64,000 bases of DNA from positions 65,078-129,077 of the forward strand of contig VWZL01003406.1 in the NCBI GenBank assembly GCA_013396915.1, in the 5' to 3' direction. Of this stretch, positions 14,101 to 27,195 are shown piece by piece. The position numbers and the translations under genes were made by a program. This DNA is from Stercorarius parasiticus. Lineage: Eukaryota > Chordata > Aves > Charadriiformes > Stercorariidae. Position 1 is the first letter of the stretch. Every line of letters begins with the position of its first letter. Below the pieces are notes generated by a model, which searched no databases, had not been told where the DNA came from, and was given only the letters and a program-made list of their open reading frames with translations.

Positions 14101-15624
14101 GTCTTTACAATGTAGTACTGAAGCATAGTCTGTTAGATGTGTCCTTAGTGATGTTCCTGGCTACAAAATCTGTTTGAATGTACTAATGTCAATCCTGACA
14201 AAGAAATGTCCTTCTGACACTTTAAAATGTGTATGTATGGATAACCCAAAGTAACAGTAGTTTTTCCTAAGGTACTGTGATAGCTTTTGTAATGCAGGCT
14301 GAAGTTTAAAAAGCTTGTGTCCTTGCAAACTCTTGCCGTACTTCTGTTCCTATGACTAGGCTGACATTTGCAAACTATTTCCTTTCTTTTTTCTCCACAT
14401 TTGACACGTCTGAAGATGTAGTACCTACCATCAGCCTGTGTGCAGCGAGCCGAGATTTTGTCACTTCGCAAAGGCACATGCCAGAACATAAAATAAGACC
14501 ACTGAGAGATGAGAAACAGGTATGTGATTTTGTTAGCCTACTTAGGTGTAAAATTGTAAGTGCTATAATGACCAAGATTTTAATCAGGTATATGTATAAA
14601 AACACTTAATATCAGATAAATACGTTTTTTCTCTTTTTCCAACCCTTAAAATGCGTGAGAAAGCTTGAAATCAAATTCTAAATTCTTCCCTAAAGAAATC
14701 ATATTTTTTCTGTCCTTTTTGTACAGAAGATTGCATTTAGTACATTATGTAATGCAGTATGAATAACTCATCTGCCAAGTTCTGCTACAGCGCAGTTGAA
14801 TGGTCTCCGCAATAGCTCATAGATAAATGCTGCAGAAGGGGAAGTACAAAGGATGCTGGCTGTACTAAAGAGTTAATAAACTAAGGATGAATGGAAACAG
14901 AATCATTGACTAAAACAGACATGGAAGGGAATAAGAAACCATTAAAATTATACTGATAAGCATGAAAAACAATGGGCACAGAACAGCATGCAGCCTCCAG
15001 GCTGTCACAACTAAGAATTTCAGACCCTCTTCCCGCAGTCTTGTCTCTACCTGACATAAGAAGCTGTTTAGATGGTTAAATGAAAACCAACACAAAGGGG
15101 ACATGACCTGAAACAACACTAATGTCTTAAGAACTTGATAGGTTGTGTACTGTAATTACTTTATAACATGCCTCTAGATCAGGTCCTTCTACTTGTAGAT
15201 GTGCACTTTAAACCAGCATAACACATAAATCTGTGTTCCTAGGGAGGAAAACAACTAATCCATGCAATGGCTGAAATAAGTAGTCTTACTTTACTAATTC
15301 TCAGGTACTAAGTGCATCTATTGTCAGTGTCAGTGTCATCTTCCAAAAGATGAAGTTTGCTCTTACTTTCCTTTAGCTTAAGGTTCTATATTGATCTATG
15401 GGATCACTCCAGCAGGTTATAACTATACAAAATGAAAATTATTTGCCCAATACAAAAGTATAAGAGAGGCAGTACTTTAGTGAGGTGATGCAATGTCCAG
15501 GAATATTCATTAACCGATCTGTCTAAATGAAGTCTGACATATCTATCAAACACTTTTCCATTTGATACTTGGTGCTTGGCCCTTTTTTGCAGATCACAGG
15601 AAATGATCATGTACTTTACAGTTG

Positions 15625-15665
15625 GGTGGTGGTTGTTGTTGCTATTGCTGTTGTTGTGGTTGTTT
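15625..15665. repeat. (GTT)n-rich microsatellite
   Basis: Imperfect ggt/gtt triplets with interruptions (gct, att). Read on the minus strand it encodes an Asn/His-rich run, which explains the poly-Asn stretch in the minus-strand frame here. That frame is not evidence of a gene. Confidence 0.8.
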
Positions 15666-18600
15666 AGGGATTTTTTGAGCAAAACTGCATAACCTCCTGT
15701 ATTCTACTGAAACATCCCTCCCAAATCTGCTTATAAATTTTTTAGGCTGTTTTACTTTAAAGCAATCTATTTCAAATATTTGTAACATCTAGAATGAAGA
15801 AACTGAACGCCTTCCTCTCTCAGTAAAATCCCAGGAAGGAGATAAAAGAAAAACAGCTAAAAGTCAACCCAGGGGAGGAGGAATTATGGCATGGATGTCT
15901 CCCATCTGCTAATTTTGGTGCCTTTCAATGTTTATTTCTCTTTCTGTCTTGTGCAGATTATGAAAGCTTTAGATTTTGATTTTGCTCAGCACTTGAGAAT
16001 TTAAGCGAATATAAGCCAACATGCCTTAAGTCAGGGATGTAATTAGAAAGTGGTCTCTAAGCCAGAGGAAATCTTAAAAGGCTGCCCTCTTATTGACTTT
16101 CTTAAGTATCCATTTGGAAAATACTATAAACCTAACAACCTATTCATTAGTGTGGGTACATTAAAATCCTCAACCTACTCGTAATTTCTGTTCAAAAACA
16201 CTAAATCAATGTTTTAATTCATTCAGTAGCACAGACTTCCCAAATTTATTGTTCTTGAGGTTGCACAAATACTGCATCAGCCCCTCCGTACAAATTTGTC
16301 AAACAGCTAAATCAGCTGATGGGAACTCAAGTTGTGTTGCCTGCAAATAGCAAGCAGAGACTTTGGTGATGGTAGCAGCACAAGGCTCCGAGCAACTCTA
16401 TTAGGGTTCCTAAATGATTGATCCTAAACAAAAATAGATAATTTTCTTTTAGTACTTCTGATACCTAAAGTAATAGTAATGAGAAGAGTAAGAATAACAA
16501 TTTATTTGTAAAAAGCTACAGCTTCCTGATTTCCTGAAAACTATGAATTTTCTTTGAAGGCTTCTAGGATTGATGTCCCCTCGTACAACTTGAAAAACTA
16601 ATCTCAGTCCCGTGTGTATCACCTCTGCCTCAGTTCTAAACCTCTTCAAAGGAAAAGAATCAGGTTATTCTCTGCCATTGTGAACAGCAGTGGTATCATG
16701 TCAGATCACTGTCTTTGTGATAGAAACCAGTCACATTCCTGATGACATCAGTAGCTAATGCAGAATTTGACCATTGCAAAGTTTACTTCTATGGTGTGTT
16801 TAGCTCTTGGTTTCTAAGAGATTAGTCCTGGAGCTTTCAAAAGAAGTCTTCAATATAAGGAAGAAGCAAAAAGCGTGAGAGGCAAGAACGTGATGTATAG
16901 AAAAATAAATGTCTGCTTTTTTTTTTTTTTTCCCTAATCACATATTTACCTCATTTGGACACCAGGATCCAGAAGAATGATCCAGTAGTGTCTCATTTTA
17001 GTAAAGTATTGGACACTTTCAAGCCGCAGATTAGTAAGAGTATTAAAGGACTTTACAGGTTTAGAATAACTTAGGGCATTTTTAAATAAGTAAACTGAAA
17101 AGGTAATTTGATTGGTCAGGAAGAGATTAAGAACAGAGAATTTCTGGAAACTAAATTGTAGTAATCACCTTAGAGACAATTGAGGGGATTTCCTGTACTT
17201 TGATGGACTTTAATTATGAACCTGGCTGTACAGAACATACAGGTGCAAGCACCATGAGAAGTCTCCAGCCAAACTGCCTGTATTTCTCACTTTTATGAAT
17301 GAATAGCACTTACATTGCCATTACTGTTTCTAGGTTCCTTTTCAAAAACTATGTAATTATTTAAAAGTATAATACAAATATGAGAATAGGTTTTCTGCAT
17401 TATAATAGAACCCCATAAAGGCTTGTTCAATGTCATTTGTTTCAAGTTTTTATAGAAGAAATAGTGAAATACTTTTTACCATATTCTTATGTAATTTTTT
17501 CTCGTGTCTCCCCATAAAGAAATTCTTAGTCGTATTTGATCACATTCGTTGACTCAACTTTTCTTCACCTGTTATGTGTTTCAGGTCAAATTTATATCTC
17601 CTCCTTTAAAATGGATTACAGCTTCCTCAGAAAGAAATTGTCTATATATTACAGACCTTAACACTTAATGAAAGGGGGTTTTATTTGCAATAAAAAAATT
17701 CATCTCTGGTTTCAAGAAATTGGTGTTTCTCAGGCACAAACTAACCTAGTTAGTACAAATGACAATCAGTCAGTCTTGTTGGTTTCAGTGGCATTTGATA
17801 GCACTGATATTGGACTCTATTACTGTGGCTGAGTACAGCTGGGTTGTTTCAGACTAGCTCTGCTGAAGCACTGCCAGGTAGTATCAGTGGCAATTTTTCT
17901 TTTGGGCATCGAGAAATATGTACGTTTCCCCAAGGAACCATGCTGACCCAACTGTTTCTGAAGCTACTGTATGTTGCTTCTTGAATAGCTCTATTAGAGG
18001 CTTATTTTGGTGTATGACTGTTAGGAAGGTGATCCCTAACTATATATCTCATGCTCCTTAACAATTGTAGCAGGCAGTAGACCCCTCAGCCTTTATACCA
18101 GAAAAATCCCAGAAGAGCTGTTTACAGGACTGAGGCTTTGAATTACAAACTCTGCTTTAAATGCTGCTCGTATAAAAACATTGTAACATTTTATCAGAAG
18201 AGCTTTCAGAACATTGTCTCAAAGTTAGGAGATTCCGGAATTTGCTGATGAACTATGAGATGGCTATTGTACAAAAGCACTGCTTGACAGAATATCAGAC
18301 ACAAAATAAGCTTATACACAGAGGCATAGTTTTCTGTTTTCCCCTCCTTGTTGATCATCTCCTAATTTACTATGTATTACTGAAGCCTTTCTTACAAAAG
18401 AAAAAAAGTATTATCTTTTGTCTACTCATTTTCTCTCATGGCTATTATTATCCTGTTGCTGTGTTTCAAAAACACTCTGATGAACGCTCATGAGTAGCAC
18501 TTGTCAGATATTGACAAAAATTGTGCTAAACCCCTTTGTTATTCCACTTCTAACATTTATTATAATCTCACCTAATATGTATATATATTACAGTGTTCAT

Positions 18601-21205
18601 TTCTTCAGGCTGCTCATTCCAGATCCTGTTTGCCCAGTCCCCATCAGTTTTCTCATCTCCTTAACCTTCTTGCTTGATCACCTCTCCTTACTAGTGTTTC
18701 CCTGACAGACTCCTCCTTCCTTGCTCAGACAGAATAATTTCTTCTTGCTTCCTATTCCTCATCAAATCAGTTTATCTTTTCTCTGTTTATGCAAGCTAAA
18801 AGAAACCCAACTCATGCCAGGGCTTCCCTTGGCTGTTTAGCCCATCCTCTTGTTCATTTGGTCAAAGTTCTTTATCTACTGTCAGTGTCTGTGGGACCTC
18901 TGAGTCTTTATGCTTCCCCTTCTCTTGGTTCCGTCTGTCTCACAGCCGAATTAATACCAGCCACCTCTGTTGCCATTCTAATTTCTATCTTACCCTTTCC
19001 TCTCCTCTATAACGAATAACATATTCCTGACCAAACCCTATCAAATACCAGATATCTTTCTTGAAACACAATGATTCAGTTTATCAGAGAAATTCCTAGA
19101 ATTCCTTAGCACAATTAAAGCTTACCTTTCTCTACCTAACAATGACTGAATTAATTTTGGGGAAATCTTCAAAAAATTTAGTCCAAGTAACAACATATTA
19201 CGTGGAATTCCACAGAAAATAATGACTTTTTAATTGCATTAAGATTCTATTTTCATTCTTACATATCACAGTTGAACAACCCTACAAATGGGTGGTGCTG
19301 TAGATTACTGATAATATAACTAATATATGTTATATTTATAGGCACTGCAATTTCCATAGCCCCTCTGTTGTACTCTAAAAAGAAACATGAAACTGACAAT
19401 TATCAAGCTGTACAAGGAAATTGCTTTACAGAGCCTTAGAAATGAGATATCAAGTTTAGTGACTTTTGTTCTTGTTTTGATAGATTTTAAATGTTATACG
19501 TATTTTCTCTTTTTTTAACATGATTTGTGAGGCATATATTTGGAGTAATAGTGAGAATAAGCATAATCAGAAGCAGATTCTTGAAACAATAATAATAAAA
19601 AATAACAAAAATAATAGTTTTTTAAATTCCTTTAAAATTCCTAGTACTGTAACTAAAAGAGCATATGAACATTTCATTAAATCAACATATAGATAGATAT
19701 GTGTATGTTAATGTCGGTATGGTTCAAATGTGTCCCTACCTTATTCCTCAACAAATATTATCATTTTAAGCTTTTAGCAGACTTTCATTATTGAAAGAGC
19801 TAGGTTACTTTAAGAGTTCTCCATAGATAAAATTCAGGTGAAAGTTCTAGAAAAATGAGATAATAAAAGCTCCTCTCAAAATAATTTATCATTAAAAGTA
19901 ACATCCATCCAACTCCACTGTAATACTATTATAAGAAAAAGCATCCTCACGAATCTTAATGCTTTTTGTCTTCTAGCACTTGGTTATATTTCTTTAGACA
20001 GATGTTAAATGTAGTGCTGCAAAAGCAAAAGGTAACATATGCCAAATATGTGGCAGGAAAGCAGCAGGAAATAAAGCCCCTTTTTGAGACAATCAATTAT
20101 CAAGAACAGTGGAGCAAAAAGAGCTTGCAGAGAAATGGATCTTTAAAAGAGGTGGGAAAAGTGCACAGATGGTTGGAAAAAGAAAGAGAAAGGAAAAAAG
20201 AAAGCTTGAGCTTTCCAGAGAAAGAGGTTAAGAAAGGTTAACCATCTAAAAGTTAGGCATGTTGTCTTAAGCTAGTTACCTAGAGAGTCAACAGAGATAA
20301 GAAACTCCTGAGCAGTGTCTATAATATGAGCAGGTAAGTAGACCTGCAAGTACGTAATGCTCTTGTAAGGGGAACTTACAAGGGGAATTATAAGGGCAAG
20401 CTTTAAAGAAGGATAAATTTTGGAGAAAAGAATAGCACACTAATGCAATAGAAAGAGACAACAGATGCTTGAAACCTGGTAGAGACTTGAACCTTGAACT
20501 ATAGCTGTAAAAAAAAGTCATAGTCAACTTAAATTTTGCCCATTACAAGACTGCTATGCTACTATTAATGAAACAGAGTAAGTTAAAAAGTCTTCAAAAT
20601 GCCCACTACCAGAAGTGTGCATAAGAGGAAAAATCAGCTATTCTTGATAAAAAGAACTTAAATACTGAGTATCGAGCCAAACTCGAAAATAGTCTTATTC
20701 TGCGATGCGTGTATACAGATGATGCAAGTTGCAGTGCAATATCATGTAGGCACAGGGATGACTATGAGTGAAACGCTCCTCTGCGGAGAGGTGAGAAGTC
20801 ACACAGGTGAACCAGAAAAAAGGCAGTTCTGAAGCTTTTTCTGAGTACAGGTCTGCCACCTCCACTTTGCTTGTCACAGCTGATTACGGCTGACACATAC
20901 CTTCTCTATAAACAATATGTGATAAAAACAAGACTTTAAAGTACAAGGAGTGAAAACTGACATGAAATAACACATGCTAATCTTTGATCAAGACATCAAA
21001 TTTGAAATCTTATTAGCTATTGATATTGATTGTAAATCGAATTGTGGTAAATGTCATTTTAAAAAGCTATTTCTAATCAACTGATCAGCTAGATCATCAG
21101 CTTCATCCCTGTGGAAACTGATATCAAGGTAATTTGAACATTGAGAATTTTAGGTTCAATTTTGTAACATGACAGAAGTTGTAACAACTTGCAGCAACCT
21201 CAGGA

Positions 21206-21240
21206 GTTAAGAGTGAGGAAGGAAGTTAAGAGTGAGGAAG
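21206..21240. repeat. 19-bp tandem duplication
   Basis: The segment beginning gttaagagtgaggaag at 21,206 recurs exactly at 21,225, giving two copies with a 19-bp period. Confidence 0.8.
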
Positions 21241-21969
21241 ATGGGATATTTGCTGTCTTAAAGTAGATTTTAGCTCATACTGGTGTTATGTTTCTCACCA
21301 GCTCATTTTTCGCCTGAGTTCTAGGGGAACAGGGTCCTAGATGAGACACTTAATTTTTAGATAGTTAACATAAGCTAACACTTTAGGCCACGTCCTCTAA
21401 AAGAAGCAAGGTGTATGAAACTTTACTGTGAGGTGAAATACTTTTTGCAGAATCGAATTTTTCTGTCCCATATTTCCACCGCTAACTTTTCTATCCAATG
21501 ATTTTTACCACTTCCTTTTAAACTTTGGAAGGTCTGTCTTATATCAGGCTCAGTCCATTAGTGTGAAGACACAAGATAATTCAGCTTTTCTTTATGAAAG
21601 TGATGTTCTTTTAAATAGCCTAGCTTTAGGCACCGAAAGTCATTTTCATCAAATGGCTTTGCAAGACTAAGGGAGTATCTTTATGCCAATCTCATTCTTC
21701 AGAAACCATTCTTCAAATATGCTATCAGTAAAACCATCTCTAAGCTTACCTATTATTTAAAATACAATTTCTGGCCTTCAGTAACAGCTGTCTTTAATTG
21801 TGACATATTTTTACTCATCTTGAATTGTTTCTCTTGTTGTGCTTTCACGGGGAACACCAACAGAGATTCTTAACCTATCATTGTAACCTATATAATGTTT
21901 TAATTTTTTTTAAGCTAAAATTAATGACTGAAAAACAAAGATCCAAATAGCTCTCATTACTAGGAGTAA

Positions 21970-22003
21970 TTTTTCAATAAATAATATTTTTCAATAAATA
22001 ATG
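21970..22003. repeat. 17-bp tandem duplication
   Basis: tttttcaataaataat occurs twice in succession (starts 21,970 and 21,987), differing only at the last base of the unit. Confidence 0.85.
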
Positions 22004-25000
22004 AAATAAATATTCAGTTTTCTGGAGGAGGGATTTGTGTCCCAAAGAGTAGTAATAGTTTTAAAGATAGCAGTGTTTATTTCTTTAAATGAAAAATTAT
22101 CAATTACCTTAATGAATGCAGGTGCTTTAAAGTGAAAAATGTGAAACAGATTTTCAAGCTTGCAACTGCTTAAATGTTTTCTGAGATGTCAACTTTCCTT
22201 TTGTATAAAATTAATATCGAGATTTGTCTAACTCTTTCTTCCTTTTAAAAAAATGTTTTTGTCATTGTGTCCTAAGAATAGGTCCTCTTGATCTGGTTTT
22301 ATCCCTTCTCATTGAAAAGTGTGAGAGTCACCTTCAAATATAGGCTCTGGTGAAAAAGGCCTTACTGAGAAACAAATCCTATTAAAATATACTACAAAAC
22401 TAATTTGATTCACTCTTTAGGGAGGACAGAGAAAGAAGGGAAGGTAATTTTAAAGCTCATCTCAAAGACACAGTACTCTGTAAATAAGAATATGTTTTAT
22501 TCCGGTAGCTCGAGACTATCACTGTGACCACCTTTGTAAAATACGTCTCTAATTCTATCATTATGTTTCCTGGTCTACAGTTATGAAGTGTGATTATATT
22601 CTAAGCAGATGTAAATTAGAACATTTTTTCAGGCTGTATTATGTTCTGCCTACCACGGTGACAGTTGATAGCCACTTGTTACTTAAAATAAATAGACCAG
22701 ATCAACATCTATTTTTTGGTATGTGCATGTTACATATATAAAAGTACTTTTACCTTCTGCAAAAAAAATCCGTCATTGAGTTTTCCTTCTCACGCATGGA
22801 AATCGACCCCATTCCAAGCCAGACTTCCTAAGTTAATGCCTTGGCAAGGACTCTTTGGAAGCTATAGACTTCCTGGAGAACAGTCCTTTGGTTGAGATCT
22901 TCACCGATACTCCTTTCCCATATCATTTGCTCTCGTGTTTCATGCCCTTCCAGGGAATATTTATACTCAAAATCAGCTACTTCCCCCTGCTTCCTTTTTA
23001 CTTAATCTTCCAAGGGCATCCTTAGTGCTGTGACTCCCCATTTAGCTGACCATCTATCTGACCTCTAACCATGCTCTTGACTTGGCCCTCTGCATTGTAG
23101 TACCTGAGTTTTCTACCACACTCCGGCCTGCTTTTAACCACAACTCAGTCCTTCCTCTTCAAGCTATTCTTTTTCTTCTCTCTATGGTTTATACATTAGT
23201 TCAGACATCAGTTCTTGTGGCTAACATGGTCTTCAAAACAAGCCCATTGCAGGTTTAACTGCTCAAAAAGACCTGAAGGTTGTAAATTGAATATCACTTT
23301 TCTCTCAAAAAATGTCATCCCTTTAATATTCTTGTCCAATATGAACAAGCATTGCATCCTCCCATTTGTAGCCCTGAGATTATTCTTGAAGAAATACTGG
23401 ATATAGAAAAAAAAAAATCTTTATGCAGAAGAAAGTGAAATATAGACAGTAGTAAAAATTTCTGCAAATTTGTTTTACTTCTTAGTCAGAAAAAATAAAT
23501 GAACATCAGACACAGCCCTTTGTAGGCTAGTCTGCAAATTTTTGACTGGTTCACTGGTTTAGGTGACATGAGTAAAGTAACACATGTCACAAAGCATGAC
23601 AACACCAAAACAGTCAGCTAAGGGTCAGCTTACATCTTTTCACATATTAAAACACTGATAATAGAATCAAGGGCTTCAATAAGTGAGAATCACAAGTATA
23701 AACTAATCCTAAAAGGACAAAGACTTACATCCAGTTTACAGCTACCTAGCTTCGAAGTGCTTTCCAGCCTTGCCATTACACACCGAAATTGGTAAAATAA
23801 ATTACATATTATCTCCTACCACCTCATCTAAACCTCTGAAAATGCAGTGAAATAATATGTTTTGTCTGAGAGCTGTTTACATGAGATACTCTTCGTATTG
23901 GAAGCTGATTCAGAGGAAAGAAAGCTTTCTTAATCATTAACCGCTTATTATTAGAATAAAATTGAATGCATTTCACAAATTCATTCTCCCTTTATGTTAG
24001 AAAAAAAATATAAAACGCTGAGTTTTTTTCCAGATCACAGAATATAGCTTGGTAACTGATTTAGTGTACTTTAATAGCTGGTTCCTTATATCATACAAAG
24101 TGTCAGCCCAGCAATGGCTGCTTGTTTAGAGCTAGTGATTCTTGTCAGACATAAATAGATTCTTTTCCTATTCAGCCACATATTTCAATTAATAACTCCC
24201 ATTTCCAAGAGTTATAAATGGGATATGCTTGCTTGGTTGTTTTTTTCTCTAACATTATTACAGATTTTAAAACTGTAAGTGTTCTCTTTGAATTGGTTTT
24301 CTGTGTAAACTGTGTTACATTCAATGCAGAAAATCTGCAGTTACTGCAATTGGCCGCAATTTGCTTGGAATGAAAAGGAACTAATCAATCAGAAAACTCA
24401 TTCTCATATCAATGATAAATAAAGCTGTTTGCATACATTCAAAGTGGATATGCTCCACCTGTTTGTTCAATGAGATGCCCTAGATTTAAGTGGCAATTAA
24501 AACTCATGACTCTCGCCTGAACATCAGCTGCCAAGAAATGCCCCACCCAGATGAAATTTTTGCTTAATTAACAAAAGAAAAAATGTTCTATGAGTACTTA
24601 ACACATGGTTACTTTGCACTGAGTGCTTTATATTTCCCTTTTTATGGGAACAAAACCATTCAATTTTATGATTTTGTTCACTTATGAAGCACTCATAAAT
24701 ACGAACCTGATCTTAGAAGATGCTGAGCATCTGGACCAGGTCCAGAAAAGCACTTCAGTGCATCTTTAAGTATGAATCTAATCTTAGGGTTTAACTGACA
24801 GTTTTCCCAGCTGCCTATATGCTTTCATGAATCGGTAGGGCTAGGCAGGAAGGCTAGGTTTTTGGAAAACAAAATTTCTGTCTGTTCATGCTAGGCACTG
24901 CCTGCAGTTCACTGCAGGGTTAGTGGAAAGCCTAGACCTTTCCATAACCTGGCAGACCACTTCTTTATTACTAGCTGTTATCTGATAAGTGCTGTCAGGT

Positions 25001-25313
25001 ACAACAACAAATTATGTGAATCCAGGTGTTTCTTGTAATAATTGTGGAATATGACAGAGAATAGTGATTGCATGGTGACCAATATGCCAGAAGTGATGAT
25101 GGTTCTGATTTCCTGTGGGTCTAGACATATTTCATATCTCAGTGCAAAACCATGGCAGTTGCATAGTCCTCATCACATAGCAAGGAAACCTTGCTGACAA
25201 CTTCGTCTAGGTTAAGAGTAGTTCTACTGTTTCATAAAGAGTTTGATGAGAATACTTAGGTGCATAATTGAGCAAAAACTTAAGGATGCCCACCCATTGA
25301 GAGATGGATACAA

Positions 25314-25390
25314 GTTGCTACATGCAGAATTTGATCCATGTGATTCACAGTCCATCAAAGCTAATGACTTTGGCAGACTTTGATCAGGCA
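25314..25390 (+). repeat. Tail of an ancient amniote interspersed repeat (tentative)
   Basis: The stretch reads as a diverged form of the 'caatgactttggcagactttggatcaggcc' type tail that I remember from old repeats shared by turtles, crocodilians and birds: here aatgactttggcagacttt is followed by gatcaggcac. About 600 bases upstream (24,660-24,800), segments such as gaccaggtccagaaaagcac may belong to the same kind of repeat. Family name and age cannot be set from the sequence alone. Confidence 0.4.
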
Positions 25391-25904
25391 CAAGAATATG
25401 AGAATGGTTTCACTGGCCAAGACCAAGAGTCAAGCTAACCCAACATCATTTCTCCAACAGTGAACCTAAGCAGATGTCTAGGAAATATTAGGAGGAGGCC
25501 AAACATTTGTAGCCATGGCCCTGCTATATCATCTGAACCTTGAAATATTTTCATCTGAAAGGATTCCTCAGCCCAAGAATGATAGGTCGATTTAGCAAGC
25601 CACAGTAGCTTACCCTTTCCATCTTTTCCACTGTTTCCCTGAGCCTCCCTAAACTTCTTAAACCCAGAACATACTTTGCCAAAAATCTGTTGCAAGAAAA
25701 GACATCTTTTTGTGTTTTTAACCTGGCTCCTATTGGCTAGCAGTTTTATGAGTCTCCCTGATTCTTGTAGGTGTTACCTTGGCAGAGTTCTGAAGTTTTT
25801 ATGTAAATCATAGAATCATAGAATCTTCATGGTTGGAAAGGACCTTCGAGACCATCGAGTCCAACCATACACACACACAAAAAACCCCTGTACAATCTCT
25901 GACA

Positions 25905-26348
25905 CTAGAGCATGCCCTGAAGTGCCAGATCTACACATTTCTTAAATACCTCTAGGGATGGGGACTCAACCACCTCTCTGGGCAGGCTGTTCCAGTGCCT
26001 GAGCACTCTTTCAGTAAAGGAATTCTTCCTAATATCTAATCTAAACCTCCCCTGACGCAACTTCAGACCGTTTCCTCTGGTCCTGTCATTATTCGCGTGG
26101 GAGAAGAGGCCAACACCGACCTCTCTGCAACCTCCTTTCAGGTAGTTGTAGAGGGCAATGAGGTCTCCTCTCAGCCGCCTCTTCTCCAAACTTAATGTGC
26201 CCAGTTCCCTCAGCCTCTCCTCATACGACTTGGTCTCCAGACCCCTCACAAGCTTGGTAGCTTTCCTCTGGACCCGCTCCAGCACTTCAAGGTCCCTCTT
26301 GTACAGAGGGGCCCAGAACTGAACACAGTACTCGAGGTGAGGCCTCAC
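25905..26348 (-). pseudogene. CR1 ORF2 C-terminal fragment
   Basis: A 147-codon open frame covers the end of the CR1 reverse transcriptase protein: the HLEYC(V)Q(F)W motif near residue 5, the [13 protein letters not shown] region, the [14 protein letters not shown] block, the [10 protein letters not shown] / FRLDIRK block and the [19 protein letters not shown] end. In the intact protein these residues follow the polymerase palm and belong to the C-terminal portion used in target-primed reverse transcription. The frame reaches its stop just before the 3' UTR and octamer tail. The upstream part is lost in the N gap, so the start is arbitrary. No intact catalytic FADD box is present in the readable sequence. 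Confidence 0.9.
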
Positions 26349-26349
26349 C

Positions 26350-26792
26350 NNNNNNNNNNNNNNNNNNNNNNNNNNNNNNNNNNNNNNNNNNNNNNNNNNN
26401 NNNNNNNNNNNNNNNNNNNNNNNNNNNNNNNNNNNNNNNNNNNNNNNNNNNNNNNNNNNNNNNNNNNNNNNNNNNNNNNNNNNNNNNNNNNNNNNNNNNN
26501 NNNNNNNNNNNNNNNNNNNNNNNNNNNNNNNNNNNNNNNNNNNNNNNNNNNNNNNNNNNNNNNNNNNNNNNNNNNNNNNNNNNNNNNNNNNNNNNNNNNN
26601 NNNNNNNNNNNNNNNNNNNNNNNNNNNNNNNNNNNNNNNNNNNNNNNNNNNNNNNNNNNNNNNNNNNNNNNNNNNNNNNNNNNNNNNNNNNNNNNNNNNN
26701 NNNNNNNNNNNNNNNNNNNNNNNNNNNNNNNNNNNNNNNNNNNNNNNNNNNNNNNNNNNNNNNNNNNNNNNNNNNNNNNNNNNNNNNNNNNN
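26350..26792. other. Assembly gap (443 N)
   Basis: 443 consecutive undetermined bases lie within the CR1 element. The flanking protein segments, PLSIIYQQ and MRPHLEYC, are separated in a full-length CR1 ORF2 by roughly 270-280 codons as I remember the family. The true missing sequence may therefore be nearer 0.8 kb than 443 bases, or the copy is internally deleted. Confidence 0.99.
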
Positions 26793-27175
26793 GATTGTTG
26801 ATAAATGATGGAGAGAGGCTTGGTGAGCTCTCCCGCCAGCTCCCTGAGTACTCTTGGGTGAATCCCATCTGGCCCCATAGACTTACGTGCGTCTAGGTGC
26901 AGAAGCAGATCGTTGACTACTTCCTCCTGGATTACGGGTGAGTTGTTCTGCTCTCCATCCTTATCTTCCAGCTCTGGAGGCTGAACACCCTGGGGATAGC
27001 TGGTCTGACTATTGAAGATGGAGGCAAAGGCGGCATTAGGTATCTCAGCCTTCTCCTCGTCCTTGGTTGCCACTTTCCCCCCTGCATCCAGTAAGGGATG
27101 GAGATTCTCCCTGGCTCTCTTTTTGTTGATGTATTTATAAAAACTTTTTCTGTTGTCCTTAATGTTAGTAGCCAA
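26793..27175 (-). pseudogene. CR1 ORF2 linker / start of reverse transcriptase fragment
   Basis: The minus strand is open for about 127 codons and encodes the region between endonuclease and reverse transcriptase of CR1 ORF2. DNRKSFYKYINKK lies near the start, then a charged stretch with DEEKAEIPN, then KSMGPDGIHPRVLRELAGEL, which is the conserved entry to the polymerase (KS.GPDG.HPR.L), then KPLSIIYQQ at the gap edge. A second frame in the same stretch is a shadow. Homology fades just upstream of 27,175, where an in-frame stop lies two codons before the first clear homology. Confidence 0.88.
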
Positions 27176-27195
27176 ATGTTATCCACCTTCTTCAT

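Larger units (their letters stand above)
1..25805. other. AT-rich stretch without recognisable gene
   Basis: No frame longer than about 115 codons occurs, and none that I read has a recognisable domain. Composition is AT-rich by eye throughout. It holds simple repeats (AAAC near 139-170, TG/CA tracts at 857-976, GTTT near 5,154-5,176, poly-T near 9,512-9,527 and 16,917-16,932, GTT-rich at 15,625-15,665), small tandem duplications (21,206-21,240 and 21,970-22,003) and one old repeat tail near 25.3 kb. Pyrimidine-rich blocks lie at about 18.6-19.0 and 22.8-23.2 kb. It is most simply intergenic or intronic DNA. No recent CR1 copy is visible here. Confidence 0.6.
25806..27190 (-). mobile_element. 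CR1 LINE, 5'-truncated, broken by an assembly gap
   Basis: The element runs right to left. Its 3' end is the octamer-type tail at 25,806-25,824 (aatcatagaatcatagaat on the + strand) followed by the ggttggaaaggacctt block. Upstream of the tail, the minus strand encodes the C-terminal part of CR1 ORF2 (25,905-26,348), including [55 protein letters not shown] and [16 protein letters not shown]. After 443 N, 26,793-27,175 encodes the segment just upstream of the reverse transcriptase core (DNRKSFYKYINKK, KSMGPDGIHPRVLRELAGEL, PLSIIYQQ). Both flanks are in open frames, so this is one of the better-preserved copies in the window. No endonuclease domain is seen, so the copy is truncated at about 27,175-27,195. 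It has no likely activity. Confidence 0.93.

Noticed and set aside
14145..14609. 114-codon minus and 85-codon plus frames overlapping
   Set aside because: Antisense frames over the same DNA, no homology recognised, and no splice or promoter context.
15404..15682. 92-codon minus frame with poly-Asn
   Set aside because: The Asn run is the translated GTT microsatellite.
18600..19020. Pyrimidine-rich block, with similar blocks at 22.8-23.2, 35.04-35.24 and 63.05-63.33 kb
   Set aside because: They share base composition but I could not align them to each other or to a known repeat tail.
26287..27175. Frames of 154-276 codons spanning the N gap
   Set aside because: Their length comes from undetermined bases; only the flanking CR1 fragments are real sequence.
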